Both the position numbers and the translations under genes were made by a program. Below, piece by piece: positions 9,850 to 20,352 of a DNA stretch of 64,000 nt. The notes under the pieces were generated by a model, which had not been told where the DNA came from, did not search any database, and worked only from the letters and a program-made list of their open reading frames with translations. Source of the stretch: Chondrosia reniformis (taxonomy: Eukaryota > Porifera > Demospongiae > Chondrillida > Chondrillidae); contig OX359196.1 of the NCBI GenBank assembly GCA_947172415.1, positions 3,040,501 through 3,104,500 on the forward strand. Reading direction: 5' to 3'. Each line of letters starts with the position of its first letter. Position 1 is the first letter of the stretch.

Positions 9850-12164
9850 TTAGTAGATAAAGCTAGTACACACAACTAGTACATTTAACTAGTACATTTA
9901 ACTAGTACATATAATTAGTACATACAACAAGTACTTACAACTAGAAACCTGAACATAGAACTAGTACATAGATCAAGTACACATAACTAGTATATAAAAT
10001 TAGTACATACAACTAGTACATACAACTAGTAAATACAACTGGTATACAAAACTAGTTTTTAACACTAGCATATACAACTAGTATATGCAACAATTACCTA
10101 GTACATTCAACTAGTACCTACCTACTACCTACTACAATTAGAACATACCACTACCACATACCATCAGTACATACAACTAGTAACTCCAACTAGTTATCAC
10201 AACTAGTGTTAGTACATACAACTAGTACATGCACCTAGTAACGAGTATATACAACTAGTACATACAACTAGTGTATACAATTAGTACTTACAAATAGTAC
10301 ATATAACTAGTACATGTAATTAGTTCTTAGGAATATTTCATAAAACTAGAAGATATAACTATGATATACAGCTTGTACATATAACTAGTATATAAACATA
10401 TATCTAGTACTTATAAATAGTATTTACAACTAGTTCATACAGCTAGTACATACAAATAGTCCATAAAAGTAGTACATAAAACTTTACATAGTACACACAC
10501 ATATAACTATTACATATAAAGAGTACAAACAACTAGTTCATATAACCAGGACATTTCCATATAACTAGTGAACAAAAAGAGTACACACAACTAGAATGTA
10601 CTACTAGGGCATACAAATATTTCAAACAGTTAGTACATACAACAAGAACTTATAACTAGTACAAACAACTAATACATATAACTATAAACTAGTACATACA
10701 ATTAGTACATACAACTAGCACATAGAACTTGTACATACAACTCATACATACAATTAGTACATACAACTAATAGGGACAATTAGTACATACATATAGTACA
10801 TACAACTAGTACATAAAACTAGTTCATAGAACGAGTACATAAAACTAGTATATAAATCTAGTTCTTATAACTAGTACATACAAGTAGAAATTAGTACAAA
10901 CAACTTGTACATAGAACTAGTACATAGAAATAGTTCATACAACTCGGACATACAACTACTACATAAAACTTTTAGATACAACTAGTTAATGGAACTAGTA
11001 TATATAACTAGTACATACTAGTAGTACATACAGCTAATAACTAGTACATATATACAACTAATACTTACAACTAGTACATAACACTAACATATACAATTAG
11101 TACATACGACTTTTAAACACAACTAGTAAATAGAACTAGAAGATATAACTAGTACATTAAACTAGTACATATAACTAGTACATACACATATAACTAGTAC
11201 TTGTAACTAGTACATACAACTAGTTCATACAACAAGTACATACAACTGGTAGACACAAGTAGTACAAACAACTAGAACCAAACACTAGGACATTTAATAG
11301 GTACAGACAACTAGCACATAGAAGTAGTACACACAACTAGTACATAGAACTAGTACATCGAACTAGTACATAGACCGAGTACATAAAACTAGTACATCCC
11401 ACTAGTACATAAAACTAGGTCATATAACTAGTACATATAAGGAGTACATACACATATAACTAGTACATATTCATAGTACATACAACTAGAACATACTACT
11501 AACAGTAATTACAACTAGTAATTCAACTAGAACATTAAAGTAGTTTATAAAACTAGAACATAAAACTAGTACATACAACTAGTACATACAACTAGTAACT
11601 AGTACATACAACTAGTACAAAGAACTAGTAAATACAACTAATACACACAACTACTACATATTACTAGTTCATACAACAAGAACATAAACCTAGCACATAC
11701 AACTAGTCCATACAGCTAGAACATACAATTAGTATGTACTACTAGTTCATACAACTTTTAGAAAAAACTAGTACATTTGACTAGAACATACAGATATAAC
11801 TAGTACATCTAAATAGTAGATACAACTAGTACATAGAACTAGTAAATACAATTAGTACACAAGTAGTACATTTAACGACCACATACAACTACACCATACA
11901 ACTAGTACATACAACTAGTACATACAACTAGTACATACAACTAGTACTACAATTAGTACATAGAAGTAGTACATACAACTAGTTCATTCAACTAGTACAT
12001 ACAACTATTACATAAAACTAGTATATACAAGTAGTACTTACAACTAGTTCACACAACTCGTACATATATACAACTAGAACCTATGACTAGAACATACACC
12101 TATATGTAGTACATATAAATAGTGCATACAACTAGTTCATACAACTAGTATATATATATATATA
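9841..12164 (-). repeat. 13-bp satellite, reverse polarity
   Basis: Continuous TACATACAACTAG-type array with scattered deletions. No genes or other insertions seen. It ends in a (TA)n run at about 12151-12163. Confidence 0.93.
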
Positions 12165-12322
12165 CAACTATTCACACCTCTGTTCGAACCACAAATGATA
12201 CTGCTTATATATTATGCATATTTAAATACAATCAAGTACTACACAGTGCAAGTTACAAATTTATACACGGATGCAAGTGACTCCCAAAATAATCACACTA
12301 AGGTAGAATATATATATATATA
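12165..12322. other. Non-satellite insert between TA runs at a polarity switch
   Basis: About 140 bp of unrelated AT-rich sequence (roughly 12170-12305) bracketed by TATATATATATA tracts. Satellite is reverse on the left and forward on the right. It contains GTTCGAACC near 12183, which faintly recalls a tRNA-type B box on the minus strand, but no A box or cloverleaf is visible. No coding frame. Origin unknown. Confidence 0.6.
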
Positions 12323-13988
12323 GTTGCATGTACTAGTTGTATGTACTAGTTGTATGGACTAGTTGTATGTACTAGTTACTAATTCTTTGTACTAGTTGTA
12401 TCAATTAGTTATATATACTAGGTGAATGTATTAATTGTGTGTAAGGGTTGCATGCACTAGTTGTATGAACTAGTTATAAGAACTAGTTGTATTTACTAGC
12501 TGTATGCAATAGTTGTAGGTTCTACTACTAGTTATAGGAGGTCTTAAGTAGGAACTAATTGTATATACTAGTTGTTTAAACTCGTTGTAAGTACTAGTTG
12601 TATGTACTAGGTGTGTGTATAAGTTGTATGTATTAGCTGTATGTATTAGTTGTAGGTACTAGTTTTTTGTACTAGGTGTAGGTTCTATTACTAGTTATAC
12701 TAGGTACTAGGGAAGTTCTAGTTGTATATACTAGATACTAGTTGTATGTACTAGTTATATGTACGCTAGTAATATGTGTATTTACTGCTTTATGTAGTAG
12801 TTCTTTGTACTATTTATATGCACTACTTGTATGTACAGGTAACTAGGTCTATGTACTAGTTGTGTGTACTAGTTGTACTTGCTAGTTACTAGTTGTATTC
12901 TCTAGTTGTATATGTTCCAATTGTATGTAGTAGTTGTATGAACTAGTTGGAGGTGCTAATTGTAGGTACTAGTTGTATATACTAGTGCTACTTATGTTTA
13001 AAAGTTGAAGGTACTGGTTGTATGTACTAGTTGTACGTACTAGTTATATATAAAAGTTATATGACACTAGTTGTATGTACTAGTTGTATGTATCAATTGT
13101 GTGTACCAGTTTTATGTACTAGTTTTATGTACTAGTTGCAGTACTAGTTGTATGTAGTATTTGAATGTACAAATTGTACGTACTAGTTGTATGTATTAGT
13201 TTTATACACTAGTGGTATGCACTCATTACCAGTTTTATGTACTAGTTGAATGTACTATAATAGTTATATTTACAAGTTGGAGGTTCTAGGTGTATGTCCT
13301 CAATTGTTTGTAGTAGTTGCATTTTCTAATTGTATGTTCTAGTTGTAAATAATAGTTGTATGTACTAGTTGTATATACTAGTTGTATGTACTAGTTATGT
13401 ACTAGTTGTATGTACAAATTGTATATACTAGTTGTATGTACTTGCTGTAAGAACTAGTTGTATGTAGTATGCGTATGTACTAGTTGAATGCAGTAAATGT
13501 ATTTACTAGTTGTATGTACTAGTTGCATGTACTATTACTAGTTATATTTACTAGTTGTATGTACCAGTTGTATGTACTGATTGTATGAACTGGTTTTATA
13601 AACTATTTGTAAGATATAGTTGTACGTATATACTAGTTCTTTGTGTTAGTTGTATGTACTAATTGTGTTTACTAGTTATTTGTACTTGTTGTATTTACTT
13701 GTTAGGAGTTGTATGTACTAGTTGTGTGTATATACTTGTTGCATGTGCTAGTTGTATGTACTACTACTAGTTATATTTATTAGTTGTATTTAATAGTTAT
13801 ATGTACTAGTTGTATGAACTAGTACTAGTTATATTTACTAGTTGTAGGTACTAGTTGTATGCACAAGTTGTATTAGTTGTAAGAACCAGTTACTACATGT
13901 ATTTTAGGAGTTATATTTCTAGTCTTATGTACTAGTTATATGTTGTAGTTTATTTGTACTAGTTGTGAGAACTAGTTGTATGCACTAG
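12323..13988 (+). repeat. 13-bp satellite, forward polarity
   Basis: Forward array of CTAGTTGTATGTA with many variants. No insertion recognised. Confidence 0.94.
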
Positions 13989-14013
13989 TTGTATGTACAA
14001 GTTGCACATACAA
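13989..14013. other. Polarity-switch hairpin, forward to reverse
   Basis: TTGTATGT, a 9-nt spacer, then ACATACAA. The satellite inverts directly here with no transposon at the junction, as expected of fold-back or template-switch inversion. Confidence 0.7.
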
Positions 14014-15275
14014 GCACATATAATTAGTTCAAACAATTAGATGATACAACTATTACATACCATCAGTACATACAACTAGTAACTCAATTAGTGAATACAA
14101 CTAGTGTTAGTACATACAACTAGTATATGCAAGTAGTAACCAGTACATACAACTAGTACATGCAACTAGTATATACAATTAGTATATATGCAAATAGTAC
14201 AAACAACGAGTACATACAACTGGGACATACAAGGAGTACATACAACTAGAACTTTCAACTAGTACAAAAAAGTAGTTCATACAACTAGTAAACACAACTA
14301 GTTCATACCACTAGTACATACAACTTGTACAAACAACTAGTACATATTACTAGTACATATAACTATTACATACAACTACTACATACAACTACTACATACA
14401 ACTACTACTTACAACTTGTACATACAGCTGGTACATACAATTAGGTGAAGCAATTAGAAGACACAACTACTACATACATCTAATGCATACAATTAGTATC
14501 TCCAACTAGTAAATTTAACTAGTGTTAGAACATACAACTAGTGCTTACAACTAGTACATACAAAGAGTTTATACAACTAGTACTACAATTAATACATACA
14601 ACTAGAACATCCAACTAGTACATGGAACTAATACAAATAACTATTACATACAACTGGTACATACAACTAGTACATAATACTAGTACATTCAACTAGTACA
14701 TATAACTAGAACACAAAATTAGTACATACAACTAGTAAATAGTTCTTACAACTAGTGCACACAACTAGTACACAAAACTTGTAAATACAACTAATACCTA
14801 GAACCAGTTCAAAAAATTAGTACATACAACTAGTACATACAACAAGTGTCTAGTACATACAACTAGCACCTACCTAGAACCTGGTATAGCTAGTATAAGA
14901 ACCTACAACTAGTACATACAACTAGTACATAAAACTAGTACATACAACTTGAACATTTACCTATTACAAACACATATAACTAATACCTAAAAATAGTACA
15001 AACAACTAGAACATACTACTAGTGCACACATCTATTTCAAACAGTTAGTACATACAACAAGTACATAAAACTAGTACATAAAACTAGTACATATAACTAT
15101 AAACTACTACATACAACTAGTACATACAACTGAAACATATAACTAATACACACAACTAGTTCATACAACTAGTACATACAACTAATGCACACAATTAGTA
15201 CGTACATATAGTACATACAACTAGTACATAGAACTAGTACATGGAACGAGTACATAAAACTAGTATATAGAACTA
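14014..15275 (-). repeat. 13-bp satellite, reverse polarity
   Basis: Reverse array up to element A at 15276. It includes the CACCTACCTAGAACCTGGTATAGC variant block near 14865, related to the block near 5500. Confidence 0.93.
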
Positions 15276-15632
15276 GTTCGAGTTTGAAAACTCGTTGGGC
15301 TGCCGCCCCCCGAATTAACTCGAACTACTTGACTGCATCGTTGGTATTTAATATATATATTCGTAATAATAACAATTGAAAACGCTTAAATAACGATGGA
15401 AAAGCTTCGTTAACTAAAGCTTCCTGAACACCGCCAGTTGCAAAAACTATGTATTGACTATAAATTAAGTGGAACAATAGTTACGTATGAACTCGTATTA
15501 TACATATATTGGCATATAAAATGAGTGTTATAATAGTTGCATATGAACCCGTATTATATATATATATCTTTCCACAACATGAAGCCGTATGTAATCAGTA
15601 AATGAAAACCATATAAGGGGCTGCCACAGCTA
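15276..15632 (-). mobile_element. Element A, near full-length copy
   Basis: A ~357-bp block, complementary in layout to 59600-59983. It opens with GTTCGAGTTTGAAAACTCG (a small hairpin) and GGGCTGCCGCC. It contains two diverged units of a ~54-bp core that includes GTTATAATAGTTGCATATGAAC, and it ends with GGGGCTGCCACAGC. Relative to 59600 the terminal GGGGCTGCCACAG is flipped around its palindromic tip. Satellite is reverse on both sides, so this copy does not mark a polarity switch. No coding frame; MITE or SINE class unresolved. Confidence 0.7.
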
Positions 15633-16932
15633 AAAACTAGTCTGTACAACTAGTTTCTATAACTAGTCTATATAACTAGTACATACAAATAGTACATACA
15701 ACTAGTACATACAACAAGTACATAACTAGTAGATACAACTAGTGCATACAAGAAGTTCAAACAATTATATCGAACATAAAACTACTACATACAATTAGTG
15801 CCTACAACTAGTACCTACAAGTAGTAAATATAACTAGTACTAGTACATACAACTAGTGTATACAACTAGTACATGCAACAAGTACATACAACTTGTGCAT
15901 ACAACCAGTACATACAACTAGAATATACAATTAGTTCATACAACTAGAACATACAACTACTACATACAATTAGTGCCTACAACTAGTACCTACAAGTAGC
16001 AAATATAACTAGTACTAGTACATACAACTAGTGTATACAACTGGTACATGCAACAAATACATACAACGTGTGCATACAACCAGTACATACAACTAGAATA
16101 TACAATTAGTTCATACAACTAGAACATACAACTACTACTCTCAAGTAGTACATACAATTAGTGCCTACAATTAGTAAATATAACTAATATATACTATTAT
16201 ATATAACTGGTAAAGTACATACAATTATTAAATACAACTAGCACATACAATTAGTACTTACAAGTAGGACACAATACTAGTACCTATAACCAATACACAC
16301 AACTACTACATATAACTAGTTCATACAACTTTTAGAAACAACTAGTACATTTGACTAGAACACACAGATATAAGTAGTACATCTAAATAGTACCTACAAC
16401 TAGTACATACAACTAGTACACTAAACTAAGACTACAACTAGTACATAGAACTATTACATGCAACTAGTACTTACATGTAGTACATACAACTAGTACATAC
16501 AACAAATACTTACAAGTAGTACACACAACTAGTATCTAGAACTAGTACACACAACTTCTACATATAACTAGTACACACACAAATAACTACTACATATAAA
16601 TAGTACTTACAACTAGTAAATAGGACAAGTAAATACAATTAGTACACAGGTAGTAAATTTAACGAGTACATACAACTACTCCATACAACTAGTACATACA
16701 ACTAGTACATACAACTTGTACTACAAATAGTACATACAACTAGTGCTACAACTAGCACATAGAAGTAGTCCATACAATTTGTTCATTCAACTAATACCTA
16801 CAACTAATACATAAAACTAGTATATACAAGTAGTACTTACAACTAGTTCACACTACTCGTACATACAACTAGTACCTATGACTAGAACATACACCTATAA
16901 GTAGTACATAAAAATAGTGCATACAACTAGTT
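15633..16932 (-). repeat. 13-bp satellite, reverse polarity
   Basis: Reverse array. A ~185-bp block around 15775-15950 is repeated around 15960-16135 with few changes, a local tandem duplication. Confidence 0.93.
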
Positions 16933-16963
16933 CATACAACTAGTATATATATATAGTTGTATG
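16933..16963. other. Polarity-switch hairpin, reverse to forward
   Basis: CATACAACTA, an 11-nt TA-rich spacer, then TAGTTGTATG: a perfect 10-bp-arm inverted repeat exactly where satellite polarity changes. Confidence 0.75.
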
Positions 16964-17168
16964 TACTAGTTGTGTGTAGTAGTTTTATGTTCGATATAAT
17001 TATATGAACTAGTTGCATGTACTAGTTGTGTGTACTAGTTGCATGGACTAGTTATATGTACTAGCGGTAAGTACTAGTTGTATGTACTAATTGTAAGTAT
17101 TAGTTGTATGTACTAGTTGAAAGTACTAGTTACTAGTTGTCTGTACTAGTGGTGTGGACTAGTTATGT
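16964..17168 (+). repeat. 13-bp satellite, forward polarity
   Basis: Short forward stretch between the switch hairpin and the 3' end of the Penelope-like element. Confidence 0.93.
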
Positions 17169-17315
17169 GAAAAATCTAAGATACCATTTTCCTACATGCT
17201 ATATGCCTATTCTGTAAAAAGAGCCTATAGGGGAACTAAACCTAAAGAGAGCTTTAGATGAAGATACAGTAGTCTTTTCTTCCTTCTTTTCCCTTCTTTC
17301 ATCTTCTTCTCCACT

Positions 17316-17361
17316 GGGTCAGACAGCCGTTTCTGGGAATTCCACCCTTCATCAGTGATCC
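17316..17361 (-). ncRNA. Hammerhead-ribozyme-like motif, non-canonical
   Basis: Minus-strand order: stem I strand GGATCA, then CTGATGA (17349-17355), a 15-nt segment with GGG/CCC able to form stem II, GAA (17331-17333), ACGGCTGT (17323-17330; short stem III), C at 17322 as the would-be cleavage base, then TGACCC. Stem I pairs at 5 of 6 positions. The first stem II pair would be A-A, a serious defect. Naiads are described as lacking canonical hammerheads, so this may be a relic. Confidence 0.4.
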
Positions 17362-17431
17362 TGGGAGTCTTTGTCTTTTTCTTTATCTTGATCTTCTGTG
17401 AATCCTTGGCTCACTATGCCAAATCTAGGGG

Positions 17432-17459
17432 CCTTATATACACTATTTTGGCGCCAAAA
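17432..17459 (-). promoter_or_regulatory. TATA-like box and E2F-like palindrome in the Naiad 3' UTR
   Basis: On the minus strand TTTTGGCGCCAAAA (17446-17459, a perfect 14-bp palindrome containing the E2F core TTTGGCGC) is followed within ~6 bp by TATATAAGG (17432-17440). Both are kept in the second copy (52176-52202). A promoter in the 3' region fits the pseudo-LTR arrangement of Penelope-like elements, where a tandem upstream copy would drive the downstream one. Activity is inferred. Confidence 0.5.
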
Positions 17460-17616
17460 GTTAAATAAGGTGTTAACTAAGACACATGATGAAATTTAAT
17501 TTTATGAAAGGAATGTAGGTCCAATTAACTTTAATGAATTAATTATAAATCTATTAGTAATCTTGCTTGTACAGGTAAAACAGACTCAGCATAACTATAG
17601 ACACAAGTAGGACATA

Positions 17617-18066
17617 TTACGTAAGTCTACCCTTAGGTCTTCTAGTAGTAACATTTCTTTGGAGGTGGGGTAACACAATATGGGGTAACACAAGACAGTC
17701 CTTAAGCATACTAGCTACTTTTTGCTTATACTTGATTCTAACCAGAGGCTGCCGGGATAGGAAGGTTTTAAAGGTTGATTTTAGCTTAAAGTATTTGTAA
17801 CCCTGCTTAATAAGCCTACTGCATAACTGCAAACTTTTAGCCTGAAAACTGGAGAGGTCACTACATATTCTAGAATACCTAATTAGTTGTGAAATAAAGA
17901 CACCATAGGCTGGGGTATTAGGAATATTACTATCTAAATGGGGAAATTTACTATATCAAAGTTAAAGTCCTCTCGCTTATCATATACTTCAGTGATAAAT
18001 TGATTGTTAGTAATGGTTATATCTAAGTCTAAAAAGGGGGATTTTTTAGGGCTGGTATTTGTCTTT
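17617..18066 (-). pseudogene. Naiad reverse transcriptase C-terminal part
   Basis: Continues the reverse transcriptase in two frames. ELILEKTNTSPKKSPFLDLD to FNFDIVNF (about 18100-17940) lies in the frame open over 17934-18128. A one-base slip at a C run near 17937-17940 then moves to FPHLDSNIPNTPAYGVFISQ, a strongly conserved C-terminal signature of these elements. The end is RRPKGRLT and a TAA at 17617. Two slips in ~150 bp plus the upstream TAG show neutral decay after insertion. Confidence 0.8.
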
Positions 18067-19047
18067 TCAAGAATAAGTTCTAATTGACAGTTCAAAATCC
18101 TTGTTGTTAATACATAAAAGGTCATCAATATACCTATAAGTATTGGAAAATTTAATAGCTAGGGTGATGTTATCCTTAAGTAGTCCTTTCATAAACTCAT
18201 ACTCATAGGCAAACAGAAAAAGATTAGCAACTACAGGGGCACAGTCAGTACCCATAGGGATACCTACACATTGCTTAAATACAGAACCGTCTACACATAC
18301 ATAAATGTTGTCAATAAGGTAATTAAAGAGCTCTACTAAATGAACAGCTGTGACTGCTTTATTGGAGACATTGTTAGACCAAAAGGCTTTATCCTGACAG
18401 ACTTCTATATATTGGGACTTTCTACAGGTATAGGCACTATAAATTAGGTTAGTAATCTTATCTTTAAGTAGGTTATGGGGGATCGCTGTATATAATGTAG
18501 AAAAATCAAAACTAGCTAGCTGGGCTTTTCTAGTGGGTATAGACCTAAGACTATCTAAGACTTCTAGTGAGTTTTCTACTATCCAAAAGGCATTAACACC
18601 AGTATTCCTATATATACCTAGACAGTATTCTCTAAAATGTTTGAGAATTAGTCTGAGTGCCGAATTTAGAAATCTAGAAAGGGGTCTGGTAGTACATTTG
18701 TGAGAGGCGGCTATGAATCTGTAGCTGTAAGGGTTCTTATGTAGCTTAGGCATCCAATAAAAAGAGGGAAGGTTACACCAGTCTGGTTTAGGTTCTAAGT
18801 TCTCTAGTTTTAAGAAATCTATGTGTTTCCTAATTAACTGTTGGGGTTCTACTGTACATTTAGCATAAGTGGAGGTACTGCCTAGTTCTTCATTAATAAT
18901 TTGTCTATAGTAGGACTTACATATAAAAATTATATTATTAGAGGCCTTATCGGCAGGGGCTATAACATACTTATCATGTAGGTCTGCTAAGAATTTCTTA
19001 ATTTTAGGGCAAGTAAGGGTCTTCTTGGCTACTGAGGATTTGGTATA
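18067..19047 (-). pseudogene. Naiad reverse transcriptase core
   Basis: Same frame as the endonuclease segment, resuming straight after the in-frame TAG. 19047 to 18754 is exactly 98 codons, without a stop, to the Met at 18753. Motifs: KYVIAPADKAS (fingers, typical of Penelope-like enzymes), FYWMPKLHKNP, ASFDFSTLYTAIPH (motif A, catalytic Asp), GIPMGTDCAPVVANLF (motif B) and YRYIDDLLCI (motif C, catalytic Asp pair). The frame ends prematurely at 18067 just after motif C, where a frameshift moves the sequence to another frame. Relatives of this enzyme include telomerase reverse transcriptase. Confidence 0.85.
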
Positions 19048-20352
19048 CTATTTAGACAGCTTAGAGATCCTATCATTAATTTTCTTAAGTACAGCATTTT
19101 CCCATTCACTAAATACAGAAGTAGATACATTTTCTCTACGGGCCCAGGTAATCTTATGTTTTCTAAGACCTTCCTTACACATTTTTAAAGCAGTTACCCA
19201 ATTAAAGTTATTAGGTTCTCTAAATTTTGGTCCTTTCTTAAGAAGTTTTCTAAGTTTTGGGTTACTAACAATACGTAGATCACCTGTTAAAACATGGCCT
19301 AGGGGCTTGTAAATGAAGGGGGACTTGTGACACTCACATGGTTCTGGTTTTCTAAAAACATCTGACTTAGAGGTTTGTGAAAAGTTAAAGATTTGAGGTC
19401 CTATTGGTTGGGTATACTTATATACTACACATGGGGGCTCTTTGTTTTGTATAAAGGGTTTGACAGTTTCTAACACTAACTTTTGGTTTAAGATACCTGA
19501 GAGGCCTATTTTTTCTACACCTTTATTATGAAACACGATTTTAAGAAACCCTTCTGGACTTGTTGTTTTCGTTGGGTGTTTGGGAAGGCTGGCTGAAGCG
19601 CGTGCTTTAATAACGTCTTTAATCATTAGCATAAGTCTAAGCGGAAAAGGTGTTTCTGGGGTATCGATGAGACATTGTACCGAGTTTAACAAACGATGAA
19701 GGTGTCGAGCTTGTAATGCAAAAGTATTGCGTTTAAGTTTGGCTAGAAAGCCCACGTTCTTGTAAAGTGGTAGTCGTTCTTTGAGCCATTCAGGGTCGTA
19801 GGCAGCGTTATTACTACTGCCTGTCGATTTTAGATTGGAGCGCCGATGCCGTCTTTTATGAGATAAGCGATTAAAAAGGTTCCATACGATGATTTCTTTT
19901 TTAAGTTTTGAAATATTGCCAACGCCTTTAATGTTATCGTTAAGGCCATATGGGTAAATAGAGCAGAGTTCCTTGAACCAGAATGCTTCTCTCAGTAGTC
20001 TGAGGCTAGTAGAATTAGGTGTCTCAGGTATCTGTTCTATGGGCATAATCAAGGCATCATCAAAACTGTGGTTATCAGAATTAAAGTGATTGTAAAGATA
20101 CAGTGGCTTAAAACCTTTGGTACTAGTCCTATGGTTGTTCATTCTACTCCTAAGCATCTGAGAGGTTTCTCCTACATACTGTACATCACATTGTTTACAA
20201 GTAATAAGATACACAACATTCCTACTCTGGCATCCTAGGGGACCACAAGGGCTATGGACTTGATAGGTCCTGCCAGTCACTGAACTCTTAAAAGTAGGGC
20301 CAGTAACTAAAGAGGGACATGTTTTACACTGCTTATTGCTACACTTCTTAAC
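19048..20352 (-). pseudogene. Naiad GIY-YIG endonuclease and CxC linker region
   Basis: Open frame from the truncated 5' junction to the TAG at 19048-19050; it is open slightly further into satellite (to 20370). Upstream of the nominal GTG at 20280 the frame already encodes KKCSNKQCKTC, a Cys-rich zinc motif. Residues numbered from 20280: VVYLI (22-26) and YVGET (35-39) stand for GIY and YIG; ITCKQC supplies further cysteines; Arg and His residues follow (~44-50); and EAFWFKEL with PYGLNDNI (~97-115) holds the catalytic Glu region typical of Penelope-like nucleases. CEC at ~315-317, within KPEPCECHKSPF, is the CxC linker signature. Its expected role is target nicking for retrotransposition. 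Lacking a native start, it is non-functional as it stands. Confidence 0.85.

Larger units (their letters stand above)
17169..20352 (-). mobile_element. Naiad-type Penelope-like retroelement, decayed
   Basis: Minus-strand element of ~3.2 kb inserted in forward satellite. Domain order on its coding strand is GIY-YIG endonuclease, CxC linker, then reverse transcriptase. This permuted order separates Naiad/Chlamys elements from canonical Penelope, where the endonuclease is C-terminal. The 5' side is cut inside the coding region at ~20352. The 3' end (TTAGATTTTTC on the minus strand) is shared with the fragment at 51912, so it is a genuine terminus. The single frame is broken by one TAG (19048-19050) and two frameshifts (about 18070-18110 and 17937). 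The ~450-bp 3' UTR carries a TATA-like box, an E2F-like palindrome and a hammerhead-like motif. Naiads are reported to favour microsatellite targets, which fits this location. Confidence 0.85.

Noticed and set aside
12178-12200. tRNA or tRNA-derived SINE suggested by GTTCGAACC
   Set aside because: Only a partial B box; no A box at the right distance and no cloverleaf on either strand.
19048-19050. In-frame stop as possible selenocysteine recoding
   Set aside because: The codon is TAG, not TGA, and the frame has two further slips, so decay is the simpler explanation.
19025-19312. 95-codon plus-strand frame
   Set aside because: Antisense shadow of the Naiad linker region.
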